Of a DNA stretch of 56,237 bases, positions 40,901 through 49,316 are shown piece by piece. Below the pieces are notes generated by a model that was given only the letters and a program-made list of their open reading frames with translations, ran no database searches and was not told the DNA's origin. This stretch comes from Pseudomonadota bacterium (GTDB lineage: Bacteria > Pseudomonadota > Alphaproteobacteria > Acetobacterales > Acetobacteraceae). How positions within the stretch are numbered: position 1 is the stretch's first letter; every line of letters starts with the position of its first letter. The stretch covers positions 1 through 56,237 of the forward strand of contig JAKAZO010000010.1 of assembly GCA_021815825.1 (NCBI GenBank), given 5' to 3'. Made by a program: the position numbers and the translations under genes.

Positions 40901-41079
40901 TCACCGCGCTCGGGCTCTCGCCGCTGGTGATCGGCATGGGCGATCCGGGGCGGGAGATCGAGGGGCCGATGGCGCTGGTGATCCTCGGCGGCCTGTTCAG
41001 CTCGATGGCGCTGAACCTGCTGGTGCTGCCGATCCTCGCCTGGCGGTTCGGCCGCTTCACCCCCGCTGGCGGCGACTGA
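37957..41079 (+). CDS. CusA/CzcA-family RND efflux permease
   Basis: 1040-residue inner-membrane proton-driven pump. VFPEFAPAQVGIQTEAPG after TM1 and GVQGLRSTSIQGLS are typical of heavy-metal RND proteins. In TM4 the sequence GEVVDDAVIDVEN places Asp413 and Glu420 at the CzcA Asp408/Glu415 positions, but the first acidic position (CzcA Asp402) is Ala407. Twelve hydrophobic helices in two repeats with large periplasmic loops. The GTG at 37957 has GAGG eight bases upstream; a GTG at 37948 is the alternative. Substrate could be a metal or an organic compound. Confidence 0.9.
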   Translation: MSAATPAPRGPQAALIALAIRLRGIVAALALLLLAYGTDVLLGARYDVFPEFAPAQVGIQTEAPGLAPEQVETLVTQPIEDALNGAPGVQGLRSTSIQGLSVVSVVFDPASDLYRDRQLVAERLTAATRQLPPGIPPPSLSPLASSTSTVLILGLTGPVSPMELRRAADWTLRPRLLAVPGVANAAVFGGERESLQIQLSPASLMDHGIGLNEALAAARLATAMRGAGFIDTPNQRLVLETQGQAVSAEALSGRVLAATAAGSVTLGDVATVARAPEPAFGGASIMGRPGVVVVVSAQYGANTIEVTARVVRALAGLRADLARRGITLHDDLFRPADFIHAALSNVSASLILGGALVIVVLFLFLFDLRTAAISCLAIPISLLAAVMVLTWLGVTLNTMTLGGLAIAIGEVVDDAVIDVENIVRRLRENRQAGTPRPPARVVLDASLEVRGAVVYATFIVILVFLPILTLPGLAGRFFAPLGLAYILAILASLVVAVVVTPALAMLLLVQRETRTGEPPVIRVLRRLYRRLLLGAMRHAKLVLAGSAVFTAAGLAVLPLFGAAFLPELNEGHLVVHMAALPGTSIAESLRLGERVSGALAALPVVRTVAQRIGRAELSEDTWGPEYSEFDVDLRPGLSGEEAEAARRAIRAALGGFIGVNSAITPFLTERIEETLSGYTAAVVVNVFGRDLDAMDRAAGAVAHVLAGLPNAADVQLLAPPGAPRLAVRLDDAALRRFGLDAVEVLDLVRAAYQGEVVGQVYEGNRVLDVVAVLEPGLRADPARLGELPLRSPRGTTVMLRQVAAISTAEGRYTLRHEGARRVQSVTANVTGGDVAGFVAAARRHIAAEVTLPPGTYVEFAGTAEAEARSQRDLIIHATLAGILAVMLLWVVTREARNVALILTNLPFALVGGVLAVFVSGGVLTLGALVGFVTLFGITIRNAIMMISHYEHLVGADGLRWGAATAVRGAADRLAPILMTSIVTALGLSPLVIGMGDPGREIEGPMALVILGGLFSSMALNLLVLPILAWRFGRFTPAGGD

Positions 41080-41133
41080 GCCGGGCGGGCATGCTGGCCG
41101 CGATCAGCCACCGACAGGGAGGACAGCCGAGCC

Positions 41134-41928
41134 ATGACGACGCCGCACTACGAGATTTTCGCCCTGCGCTACGCCACCAACGGGGAGCGCAAGCGGCGCG
41201 AGAACTTCATCTTCACCGACGCGCACGACGCGCCGATGCCGATCGACTATTACGTCTGGGCGATCCGCGGCGAGGGGCGCGTGATCGTGCTCGACACCGG
41301 CTTCGACCCGGCCACCGCGGCGCGGCGCGCCCGCCCCCTGACGCGCTCGCCGGCCGCGGCCCTGGCCGAGATCGGCATCGCCGCCGATCAGGTCGAGACC
41401 GTCGTGCTCAGCCACATGCACTACGACCATGCCGGCAATTTCGGCCTGTTTCCCAAGGCGCGCTTCCACATCCAGGATGCCGAGATGGCCTACTGCACCG
41501 GCCGCTGCATGTGCCACCAGGTGCTGCGCATGCCGATGGAGTTCGACCACGTCGTCGACGCGCTGCGCCATGTCTATAGCGGACGCATGGAGTTCCACGA
41601 CGGCAACGGCACGATCGCGCCCGGCGTCACGGTGCACCTGGTCGGCGGCCATTCCGGCGGGCTGCAGGTGGTGCGCGTGCCGACCCAGCGCGGCATGGTC
41701 GTGCTCGCCGCCGACGCGACGCATTTCTGGGAGAACATCCGCGGCCGCAGCCCGTTCCCCATCCTCGCCGATCTGACCCGGATGATGGAGGGCTATCGCA
41801 CCGTCGAGGCGCTCGCCGACGGGCCGGACCATATCATCCCCGGCCACGATCCGCTGGTGCTCCGCCGCTTCCCCGCCGTTCCCGGCACCACCGACACGGT
41901 CCGGCTCGACCTGCCGCCGATTGCCTGA
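41134..41928 (+). CDS. Metallo-beta-lactamase-fold hydrolase, N-acyl homoserine lactonase-like
   Basis: 264 residues. Metal ligands in HMHYDHAG (His94, His96, Asp98, His99), GGHSGG, an Asp in ADATHFWEN and a C-terminal His in IPGHDP, matching two-metal lactonases of the AiiA/AhlD type. A Cys-rich loop CTGRCMCH (121-128) is present between motifs. GGAGG lies 11 bases before the ATG. The lactone substrate is not determined by sequence; AHL degradation is one possibility. A 14-bp tandem repeat begins at the stop codon. Confidence 0.85.
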   Translation: MTTPHYEIFALRYATNGERKRRENFIFTDAHDAPMPIDYYVWAIRGEGRVIVLDTGFDPATAARRARPLTRSPAAALAEIGIAADQVETVVLSHMHYDHAGNFGLFPKARFHIQDAEMAYCTGRCMCHQVLRMPMEFDHVVDALRHVYSGRMEFHDGNGTIAPGVTVHLVGGHSGGLQVVRVPTQRGMVVLAADATHFWENIRGRSPFPILADLTRMMEGYRTVEALADGPDHIIPGHDPLVLRRFPAVPGTTDTVRLDLPPIA

Positions 41929-41976
41929 GGTCGGGCGCCCGAGATCGGGCGCTTGAGATCGGGCGCCTGAGATCAG
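41927..41976. repeat. 14-bp tandem repeat, 3 full copies plus a partial
   Basis: Units start at 41927, 41941, 41955 and 41969 with the consensus GAGATCGGGCGCYY. The first unit begins one base into the MBL-fold gene's stop codon. The period is not a multiple of three and the repeat is noncoding. Likely a slippage-prone microrepeat. Confidence 0.85.
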
Positions 41977-42013
41977 GACTTTTCAAGCGCTACCCGGCGG
42001 GCGATGGTGAACC

Positions 42014-44341
42014 ATGCGCCGTTTCGCCCGCCTGCTCCGCCGGCTGCTCGCCGTGGCCGCCCTGCTCGTGCTGCTCGCCGCCTCGGGGGCGGCGGGGCTG
42101 CTCTGGCTGACCCTGCCGCCGGACAGCGCGCGCGTGCGCATTCCCGGCCTCGCCGCGCCGGTGGACGTCACCTTCGACCAGGACGGGGTCGCCCGCATCC
42201 GCGCCGGGTCCGAGACCGACGCCGCCGCCGCGCTCGGCTATGTCCATGCCCGCGCGCGCATGGCGCAGATGGAGCTGATGCGCCGCGCCGTCTCCGGACG
42301 GCTCGCCGAGATCGCAGGGCCCCGCGCGGTCCGGCTCGACCGGACCATGCGCACGCTCGGCCTGCGCCAGGCCGCGCTGGCCGACTACGCCACCCTGCCG
42401 GCCGATGCGCGTGCGGTGCTGGAAGCCTATGCGCGCGGCGTGAATGCCTGGATCGCCGCGCGCGGCCGCTTCGCCGCCCCGGAATTCCTGCTGATCGGCG
42501 CGCCGGAGCCGTGGGAGCCCACCGATTCCATGCTGTGGGCGAAATACATGGGCCTGTGGCTGTCGATGGACTACGACGCCGAGCTGGCGCGGATGGAAGT
42601 GGCGCCGCACCTGACGGCCAAGGCGCTCGCCGAGCTCTGGCCCGCGGCGCAGGGAGTTCTGCCGCCGGACGCGACGCTCGATGTCCGCCACGCCGACGCC
42701 GCCGGGGCGCTGCTGCGCGCTCTGCCCGCCTTCCCGGACCCGTTCACGCTGCCCTCGACCGCGTCGAACGAATGGGCCGTCGATGCGCGCCACTCCAGCT
42801 CGGGCGCGCCGCTGCTCGCCGGGGATCCGCATCTCAGCTTCGGCCAGCCCGGGCTCTGGTATCTGGCGCGGATCGAGACCCCGGCCGGGGTGCTCGCCGG
42901 CGCCACCGCTCCGGGCGCGCCCTTCCTGGTCATCGGCCACAACGCCCGCATCGCCTGGACCTTCACCAATACCGGCGCCGACGTGCAGGACATTTTCGTC
43001 GAGACGCCGGTCGATGCCGGCCACTATCTCGGCCCCGACGGGCCGCTTCCCTACGGCGTGCGCGAGGAGCGCATCCGCGTCCGCGGCGCGCCGGACGTGG
43101 TCTTCACCGCCCGCGCGACGCGCCACGGGCCGGTGATCAGCGACCTGACCGCGGGGGACGGCACCGCGCGCGACGCCACGGTGCTGGCGGTCGCGATGGC
43201 CAACCTGGCGCCGAACGATACCTCCGCGGCCGGGCTGCTCGCGCTCGACCGGGCGCGCGACGTCACCGAGGCCGGGCGTGCGGCGGCGCTGATCTCCTCA
43301 CCGGTGCAGAACCTGCTGGTCGCCGACCGCGCGCATATCGGGCTGTTCATGACCGGGCGCATCCCCATCCGCCGCGCCCCCGAGGGCCTGCTGCCCGCCG
43401 CCGGCGCCGACGGCGCGCATGACTGGACCGGCTTCGCCTCCGGCGACGCGCTGCCGCACATCGTCGATCCGCCGAGCGGCCGACTGGTCAACGCCAACGA
43501 GCGGCCGGCCCCGGCGGGGACGCAGGTGTTCCTCGGCACCAACTGGTTCGGCGACTGGCGCGCGCAGCGCATCCGCGCCCTGCTGACGGCGCGCGACGGC
43601 TTCACTGTCGAGGCGTTCGCGGCGATGCAGACCGACGAGATCAGCGTCTACGCCGCCGCGCTGCTGCCGCGGCTGCGCAGCGTTCCCGCCGCGGCCGGCC
43701 TGCCGGCCATCGGACTGGGGTTGCTGCAGGCCTGGGACGGGCGCATCGCGCGCGAGCGGCCCGAGCCGCTCATCTTCAATGCCTGGCTCGGCGCCTTCCA
43801 CGACTCGGTGATGCACCGCGCCGGCCTGCCCGTCTCCAGCCCGGCCTCGCCGCACCTGGAATTCACCGCCTTCCTCCTCTCGCCCGAGGGCGCCGGCTGG
43901 TGCGGCGGCGACTGCACGCCGATCCTCGCGGAGACGCTGGCCACGACGATGGCTGAGCTGGCCGGCCGCTATGGCGACAATCCCCACGCCTGGCAGTGGG
44001 GCGCCGCGCACCAGGCGGTGTTCGCCAATTCCCTGCTGCGATCGCTGCCGCTGATCGGCAGCCTGACCACGGCCCGGATCGAGGATGGCGGCGACGACAG
44101 CACGGTGCAGCGCGCCAGCTTCGCCGCGGGGAGCTTCGACGCCATCCATGGCGCCGCCTATCGCGGGGCCTACGATCTCGCGGATCTCGACCGCTCGCGC
44201 TTCATCGTCACGCCCGGGCAGTCCGGCAACCCGCTCAGCCGCCACGCCACCGATCTCATGGCGCGCTGGCGCGACGGCGCCACACTGACCCTCGGCCCGA
44301 CCCCGAAACGGGTCGAGGCGACCCTCAGCCTGCTGCCCTGA
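42014..44341 (+). CDS. Penicillin acylase family protein (Ntn hydrolase)
   Basis: 775 residues, exported by an N-terminal hydrophobic segment (about 9-33). The autocatalytic nucleophile is Ser251 in STASNEWAVD, so the precursor should be cleaved into an alpha chain (to about 250) and a beta chain beginning SNEW. The family motif GYVHARARMAQMELMRR is at 75-91. Members cleave penicillin G, AHL signals or other N-acyl amides. It follows the lactonase-like gene by 85 bases on the same strand. Substrate unknown. Confidence 0.9.
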   Translation: MRRFARLLRRLLAVAALLVLLAASGAAGLLWLTLPPDSARVRIPGLAAPVDVTFDQDGVARIRAGSETDAAAALGYVHARARMAQMELMRRAVSGRLAEIAGPRAVRLDRTMRTLGLRQAALADYATLPADARAVLEAYARGVNAWIAARGRFAAPEFLLIGAPEPWEPTDSMLWAKYMGLWLSMDYDAELARMEVAPHLTAKALAELWPAAQGVLPPDATLDVRHADAAGALLRALPAFPDPFTLPSTASNEWAVDARHSSSGAPLLAGDPHLSFGQPGLWYLARIETPAGVLAGATAPGAPFLVIGHNARIAWTFTNTGADVQDIFVETPVDAGHYLGPDGPLPYGVREERIRVRGAPDVVFTARATRHGPVISDLTAGDGTARDATVLAVAMANLAPNDTSAAGLLALDRARDVTEAGRAAALISSPVQNLLVADRAHIGLFMTGRIPIRRAPEGLLPAAGADGAHDWTGFASGDALPHIVDPPSGRLVNANERPAPAGTQVFLGTNWFGDWRAQRIRALLTARDGFTVEAFAAMQTDEISVYAAALLPRLRSVPAAAGLPAIGLGLLQAWDGRIARERPEPLIFNAWLGAFHDSVMHRAGLPVSSPASPHLEFTAFLLSPEGAGWCGGDCTPILAETLATTMAELAGRYGDNPHAWQWGAAHQAVFANSLLRSLPLIGSLTTARIEDGGDDSTVQRASFAAGSFDAIHGAAYRGAYDLADLDRSRFIVTPGQSGNPLSRHATDLMARWRDGATLTLGPTPKRVEATLSLLP

Positions 44342-44356
44342 CGCGCTGCCACGGCC

Positions 44357-44393
44357 AGCGCGGAGCGCATCGCGCGACGAGCGCGGAGCGCAT
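44357..44393. repeat. Two 14-bp direct repeats between the acylase and bpt genes
   Basis: AGCGCGGAGCGCAT at 44357-44370 and 44380-44393 in a 98-base gap. No further structure is seen. Confidence 0.6.
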
Positions 44394-44439
44394 TGACCGG
44401 ACACCGAAGCGGGATGAACATGCGCGCGGATCCACACAC

Positions 44440-45204
44440 ATGACATACAAGGCCCCGCGTCGCCCGCAATTCTTCTACACCACCGCCCCGCTGCCCTGCC
44501 CCTATGTCGAGGGCCGGACAGAGCGGAAGGTGGTCACCGAGATCACCGGTCCCGACGCCGAGAAACTGCATGATCGCCTGTCGCGCGCCGGCTTCCGGCG
44601 CAGCCACAACATTGCCTACGCGCCGGTCTGCCCGGGCTGCCAGGCGTGCGTTCCGATCCGCATCCCGGTCGCACGGTTCCAGCCGGACCGGACGCAGCGC
44701 CGGATCATGCGCGCCAACACGCTGATCGACGGATTCGAGGTACCGCCGCGTGCCACCGCCGAGCAGTTTCAGCTCTTCCAGCGCTACCAGCAGGCCCGCC
44801 ACGGCGAAGGCGACATGGCGACGATGAGCTTCTACGACTATCGCGCCATGGTCGAGGACACGCCGATCGAGACCTTCGTCGTCGAGTTCCGCGACCCCGA
44901 CGACCGTCTGGTCGGCGCCTGCCTCACCGACCGGCTCGGCGACGGGCTCTCGGCCGTGTACAGCTTCTTCGCCCCCGAGTTCTCCGCCCGCTCGCTCGGC
45001 ACCTACATGGTGCTGTGGCTGGTGGAGCGCGCGCGCCAGCTCGGGCTGGACTACGCCTATCTCGGCTACTGGGTCGCCGAGAGCCCGAAAATGAGCTACA
45101 AGGCCCGCTTCCGCCCGAGCGAGGTGCTCGTCTGCGGCACGTGGCGCATGCTCACGGGGACCGAGACGACACCGCTGCAGCGGGTCCACGAGACCGCCGG
45201 CTGA
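44440..45204 (+). CDS. bpt: Aspartate/glutamate leucyltransferase
   Basis: 254-residue tRNA-dependent transferase that adds Leu to proteins with N-terminal Asp or Glu, marking them for the ClpS/ClpAP N-degron pathway. Typical features: FFYTTAPLPCPYVEGRTERK at the N-terminus, RRSHNIAYAPVCPGCQAC with its Cys pair, and YLGYWVAESPKMSYKARF near the C-terminus. The start at 44440 (MTYKAPRRP) matches homologues. It converges on ftsH, with a 37-base gap containing a short GCCGCC/GGCGGC hairpin. Confidence 0.93.
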   Translation: MTYKAPRRPQFFYTTAPLPCPYVEGRTERKVVTEITGPDAEKLHDRLSRAGFRRSHNIAYAPVCPGCQACVPIRIPVARFQPDRTQRRIMRANTLIDGFEVPPRATAEQFQLFQRYQQARHGEGDMATMSFYDYRAMVEDTPIETFVVEFRDPDDRLVGACLTDRLGDGLSAVYSFFAPEFSARSLGTYMVLWLVERARQLGLDYAYLGYWVAESPKMSYKARFRPSEVLVCGTWRMLTGTETTPLQRVHETAG

Positions 45205-45241
45205 GCCCCCGCCGCCATGGGCGGCTGCGCCCGGCTCGCTG

Positions 45242-47101
45242 TCACTGCGCCGCGGCGGGGGGCGCGCGCAGATCGGCAAATGCGCGCACCCGTCCGCTCA
45301 GCGCCTCCAGGTCAGCGCCGGCGAGCGTCTCCTTCTGCAGCAGCGCGATCGCGGTCTCCTTCAGCAGCGCCAGATTCTCGCCCAGAATCGCGCGCGCGCG
45401 GCCGAAGGCTTCCTCGATGAGGGAGCGGATGGCGCCGTCGATGGCCGAGGCGGTGCTCTCGCCGAAATGGCGCGGCTCCCAATCCATTCCCGGCGGCGCG
45501 CCGAGCATGCGCTGGTGCTCCGGCTCGTAGGCGACCTGCCCGAGCGTCTTGTCCATGCCGAACCGCGCCACCATGCTGCGCGCGATATCGGTGGCGCGCG
45601 CCAGATCGTCCGCCGCGCCGGTGGAGACCTCGGGGAAGATCAGGCTCTCCGCGGCCCGGCCGCCGAGCAGCACGGTCATGCGGTCGATGAGTTCCGAGCG
45701 GTCCATCAGGAACCGGTCCTCGGTCGGGCGCTGCAGCGTGTAGCCGAGCGCGCCGATGCCGCGCGGGATGATGGAGATTTTCTGCACCTTGTCGGTGCCC
45801 GGCAGCGCCATGGAGACGATGGCGTGGCCGAGCTCGTGGTGCGCCACCACGTCGCGCTCGTGCGGGTTGAGCAGTCGGTTGCGCTTTTCCAGCCCGGCGA
45901 CGATGCGCTCGATCGCCTGCACGAAATCCGGCTCGGTGACGAGGTCGCCGCCCCGCCGCGTCGCCACGATGGCCGCCTCATTGACCAGATTGGCGAGGTC
46001 GGCGCCGGTGAATCCCGGCGTCAGCGCCGCCACCCGCTCCACCGATACCTCCGGCGCCAGCTTGATCTTGCGGATGTAGATTTTGAGGATATCGATGCGG
46101 CCCTTCTTGTCCGGCCGGTCGACGAGCACCTGGCGGTCGAAGCGGCCGGGGCGGAGCAGCGCCGGGTCCAGGGTCTCGGGCCGGTTGGTGGCGCCGAGCA
46201 GGACGATGCCGCTGGTGGGGTCGAAACCATCGAGTTCGGCGAGCAGCTGGTTGAGCGTCTGCTCCTTCTCGTCGTGCCCGCCGCCGGGCATGAAGCCGGT
46301 GCGGGCGCGGCCGAGACTGTCGATCTCGTCGATGAAGATGATCGCCGGCGCCTTGGCGCGCGCCTGCTCGAACAGGTCGCGCACACGCGCCGCGCCGACA
46401 CCGACAAACATCTCGACGAATTCGGAGCCGGAAATGGAAAAGAACGGCACCTTGGCCTCGCCGGCGACGGCGCGGGCGAGCAGCGTCTTGCCGGTGCCTG
46501 GCGGGCCAACGAGCAGGACCCCCTTGGGGATGTGCGCGCCGAGCCGGCCGTATTTCTCCGGCGCCTGGAGGAACTCGACGACCTCCTTCAGCTCCTCCTT
46601 GGCCTCGTCGACGCCGGCGACGTCATCGAACTTCACGCCGACATCGCTCTCGACATAGATCTTGGCGCGCGAGCGCCCGACCGACATCAGCCCCGAGCCC
46701 ATGCCACCGGCCCCCATCGGGCGGATCAGCCAGAACCACAGCAGCAGGAACACGAGCGTGGGAGCGAACCAGCCGAGCACGCTGGCCAGGAGGCCGGGCC
46801 CCGGTTCGCCGGAGAAGGAGACCTTCGCCGCGGCCAGGCTGTCGGCGATCGCGGGATCGACGCGCACGGTGCTGAAATGGGCGGGCTTGCCGGCCGGCGC
46901 GTTCTTCAGCCGGCCGGTGATGTGGTCGGTACCGACGACCAGATCGTCGAGCTGGCCCTGGTGCAGCAGGTCCTGGAAGCGGCTGTAGGGCAGTATCTCG
47001 ACGTCGGCGCGCAGCCCCAGCCAGTCATGGATCGACAGCACGGCCAGAACCGCGAGCACGATGTACCAGATGTTGATATGGTGTTCGCGCTTGAGCTCCA
47101 T
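45242..47101 (-). CDS. ftsH: FtsH-type membrane AAA+ metalloprotease with an HELGH metal site
   Basis: 619 residues: membrane helices at about 8-26 and 107-128 around a periplasmic domain, AAA+ module with Walker [14 protein letters not shown], Walker [12 protein letters not shown] and the arginine-finger region, then an M41 zinc protease domain with HELGH at 422-426 (most FtsH proteins have HEAGH) and an Asp near residue 498 as third ligand ([11 protein letters not shown]). The C-terminal tail is Pro/Ala-rich. The family degrades membrane and short-lived proteins. A second, canonical FtsH probably exists elsewhere; that is inference. Confidence 0.93.
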   Translation of the reverse strand: MELKREHHINIWYIVLAVLAVLSIHDWLGLRADVEILPYSRFQDLLHQGQLDDLVVGTDHITGRLKNAPAGKPAHFSTVRVDPAIADSLAAAKVSFSGEPGPGLLASVLGWFAPTLVFLLLWFWLIRPMGAGGMGSGLMSVGRSRAKIYVESDVGVKFDDVAGVDEAKEELKEVVEFLQAPEKYGRLGAHIPKGVLLVGPPGTGKTLLARAVAGEAKVPFFSISGSEFVEMFVGVGAARVRDLFEQARAKAPAIIFIDEIDSLGRARTGFMPGGGHDEKEQTLNQLLAELDGFDPTSGIVLLGATNRPETLDPALLRPGRFDRQVLVDRPDKKGRIDILKIYIRKIKLAPEVSVERVAALTPGFTGADLANLVNEAAIVATRRGGDLVTEPDFVQAIERIVAGLEKRNRLLNPHERDVVAHHELGHAIVSMALPGTDKVQKISIIPRGIGALGYTLQRPTEDRFLMDRSELIDRMTVLLGGRAAESLIFPEVSTGAADDLARATDIARSMVARFGMDKTLGQVAYEPEHQRMLGAPPGMDWEPRHFGESTASAIDGAIRSLIEEAFGRARAILGENLALLKETAIALLQKETLAGADLEALSGRVRAFADLRAPPAAAQ

Positions 47102-47364
47102 ACGCCGTCGACCCTCTCCGGAAGGTGCAGGCTCGCTTGTTCCGCGCCTTGGATCAAGCCCGCAGCCATGCGCCGCGCCGCGGCCGCCGAATGGCCGTCA
47201 TGCCCGGGGCTCTGGCCCCGGTCCCTCTGCTTGCATTCCAGGGCCGGGCGGGCCACTGAAACCGATGCGCCGGCGTCCCGGACGGGCGGGCACGCCGGCC
47301 GCATCCCGAGACGGGGATTCGCCATCCAGCGCCCCCGGCCGGGCATCGAGATGGAGCGCAGGCC

Positions 47365-48357
47365 ATGCTGGCGATGCGGCTGCACCAGACGGGCGGGACA
47401 TTGCGCCAGGAGAGGCTGCCGGTGCCGAGGCCGGGCCCGGGCCAGGTGCTCATCCGCGTGCTCGCCTGCGCCGTCTGCCGGACGGACCTGCATATCGTCG
47501 ATGGCGACCTGCCGGAAGCCAAGCTGCCGCTGATCCTGGGCCACGAGATCGTCGGCCATGTCGCCGAATGCGGCGCCGGGGTGAGCGGCTTCGCGCCAGG
47601 CCAGCGCGTCGGCGTGCCCTGGCTGGGCTGGACGTGCGGCCGCTGCGCCTATTGCCGCCGGGGAGCCGAGAATCTCTGCCCCGAGGCGCGCTTCACCGGC
47701 TATCAGATCGACGGCGGCTATGCCGAGTACACGGTGGCGGACGCGCGCTATTGCTTCCCGCTCGACCCGCGCTACGGCGACGCCGAAGCCGCCCCGCTGC
47801 TCTGCGCCGGATTGATCGGCTACCGCACGCTGCGCATGGCCGGCCCGGCCGCGCGGCTCGGTTTCTACGGCTTCGGCGCCGCGGCCCATATCGCCGCGCA
47901 GGTGGCGCGCTTCGAGGGCAGCGAGCTCTTCGCCTTCACCCGCCCCGGCGATCACGCGGCGCAGGAATTCGCCCGCCGCATCACCGGCGGCTGGGCGGGA
48001 GGGGCCGATCAGCCGCCGCCCGAGGCGCTGGACGCGGCGCTGATCTTCGCCCCCGTCGGCGCCCTGGTGCCCGCCGCGCTGGCGGCGGTCCGCCCGGGCG
48101 GGGTGGTGGTGTGCGGCGGCATCCACATGAGCGACATCCCCGCCTTTCCCTACCGGCTGTTGTGGCAGGAGCGGATGGTGCGCTCGGTCGCCAACCTGAC
48201 CCGGCGCGACGGTGACGAATTCCTCGCCCTCGCCCCGCGCGTCCCGGTGCGCGTCGAGACCGTGCCCTTCGCGCTGGCCGAGGCGAACGAGGCGCTCGCG
48301 GCCCTGCGCGAGGGGCGGCTCAGCGGCGCGGCGGTGTTGCGGATGGGCGGGGCATGA
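47365..48357 (+). CDS. Zinc-dependent alcohol dehydrogenase family protein
   Basis: 330-residue medium-chain dehydrogenase. Catalytic zinc ligands are expected at Cys38 (ACAVCRTDLH) and His60/Glu61 (GHEIVG). The structural zinc site is Cys91/94/97/105. The Rossmann region is around GFYGFGAAAHIAAQVA. It resembles the short zinc-binding alcohol dehydrogenase subfamily. Substrate not determined. The gap to the divergent ftsH is 263 bases, with nothing further recognised. Its stop codon directly abuts that of the convergent response regulator. Confidence 0.88.
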   Translation: MLAMRLHQTGGTLRQERLPVPRPGPGQVLIRVLACAVCRTDLHIVDGDLPEAKLPLILGHEIVGHVAECGAGVSGFAPGQRVGVPWLGWTCGRCAYCRRGAENLCPEARFTGYQIDGGYAEYTVADARYCFPLDPRYGDAEAAPLLCAGLIGYRTLRMAGPAARLGFYGFGAAAHIAAQVARFEGSELFAFTRPGDHAAQEFARRITGGWAGGADQPPPEALDAALIFAPVGALVPAALAAVRPGGVVVCGGIHMSDIPAFPYRLLWQERMVRSVANLTRRDGDEFLALAPRVPVRVETVPFALAEANEALAALREGRLSGAAVLRMGGA

Positions 48358-49071
48358 TCACCCCCGCCCGGCGCAGCCCTCGGGGTCGAGGCGATAGCCG
48401 CCATCCTCGGTGAGCAGCAGGCGCGACTGGGTCGGATCCGGTTCGATCTTCTGGCGCAGCCGGTAGATGTGCGTCTCCAGCGTATGCGTCGTCACCGCGG
48501 CGTTGTAGCCCCAGACCTCGTTCAGCAGCACCTGCCGCGGCACCGGCCGGGTGCCGGCGCGGATGAGGAATTTGAGGATCGCCGCCTCCTTCTCGGTGAG
48601 ACGGATGCGCTTGCTGCCGCTGCTGTCCTGCAGCAGCTTGGCGCCGGGCTGGAAACTGTACGGCCCGATGCGGAAGACCGCGTCCTCGCTGCTGGCGAAG
48701 CTGCGCATGTGCGCGCGCAGGCGGGCGAGCAGCTCGGCGAGGCGGAACGGCTTGGCGACATAGTCGTTGGCGCCGAGATCGAAGCCGCGGACGATGTCGG
48801 ATTCGGCATCGAGGCCGGTGAGCATGATCACCGGCGCGCGCAGGCCGGCCCGGCGCAGGCGCAGGCAGAACTCCCGCCCGTCGCCGTCGGGCAGGCTGAC
48901 ATCGAGCAGGATGGCATCGAAGCCGGGTTCCCGCTCCAGCAGCCGCTCCGCCTCGGCGATGCTCGCCGCCTCGAAGACCCGGAACTCGCCATCGAGCGCC
49001 AATTGCTCGGCCAGGACCGTGCGCAGGGCGCGGTCGTCATCGACCAGGAGGATGGCTTGTTCCCCAGGCAT
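48358..49071 (-). CDS. OmpR-family response regulator, orphan
   Basis: 237 residues. Receiver domain with acidic Asp11-13, phosphoacceptor Asp57 (AILLDVSLPDGDG), and the KPF switch; then a winged-helix DNA-binding domain (LTEKEAAILKFLIRAGTRPVPRQVLLNEVWGY ... THTLETHIYRLRQK). No histidine kinase lies next to it. Its TGA and the TGA of the convergent dehydrogenase gene form one TGATCA, with no intergenic base. Target genes unknown. Confidence 0.93.
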   Translation of the reverse strand: MPGEQAILLVDDDRALRTVLAEQLALDGEFRVFEAASIAEAERLLEREPGFDAILLDVSLPDGDGREFCLRLRRAGLRAPVIMLTGLDAESDIVRGFDLGANDYVAKPFRLAELLARLRAHMRSFASSEDAVFRIGPYSFQPGAKLLQDSSGSKRIRLTEKEAAILKFLIRAGTRPVPRQVLLNEVWGYNAAVTTHTLETHIYRLRQKIEPDPTQSRLLLTEDGGYRLDPEGCAGRG

Positions 49072-49316
49072 GCGTCAGGCCCGGCGCGCGGAGTGCCGCA
49101 CGCCCCGTCGCTGCCCGCAATCGTCACGTTGTGCCATGCTGCTCCTTGCCTGCCGTTGGATCGAATGCACCGCAACCAAAGAATCTGCCTCCCGGCCGCG
49201 ACAAGCCGGCCTCGGACTCCATATATATCCACTTTGCTCAGCGACGGGGAGCCGCTGATCTCGCGCCTCGCTCCCTGATGAGAGCCGCCCGAACCGGAGC
49301 CGCCAGATCAGCCGTG

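Noticed and set aside
42014-44341. Calling the acylase a true penicillin acylase or AHL acylase
   Set aside because: Sequence supports the Ntn fold and nucleophile only. The substrate cannot be read from it, so I kept the family name.
44414-44443. Nine-codon ORF (MNMRADPHT) overlapping the bpt start by ATGA
   Set aside because: No convincing ribosome-binding site and such short frames are expected by chance. Only noted as a possible leader.
45211-45225. GCCGCC/GGCGGC hairpin between bpt and ftsH
   Set aside because: Six base pairs with a three-base loop and no T run. Such palindromes are common at this GC content.
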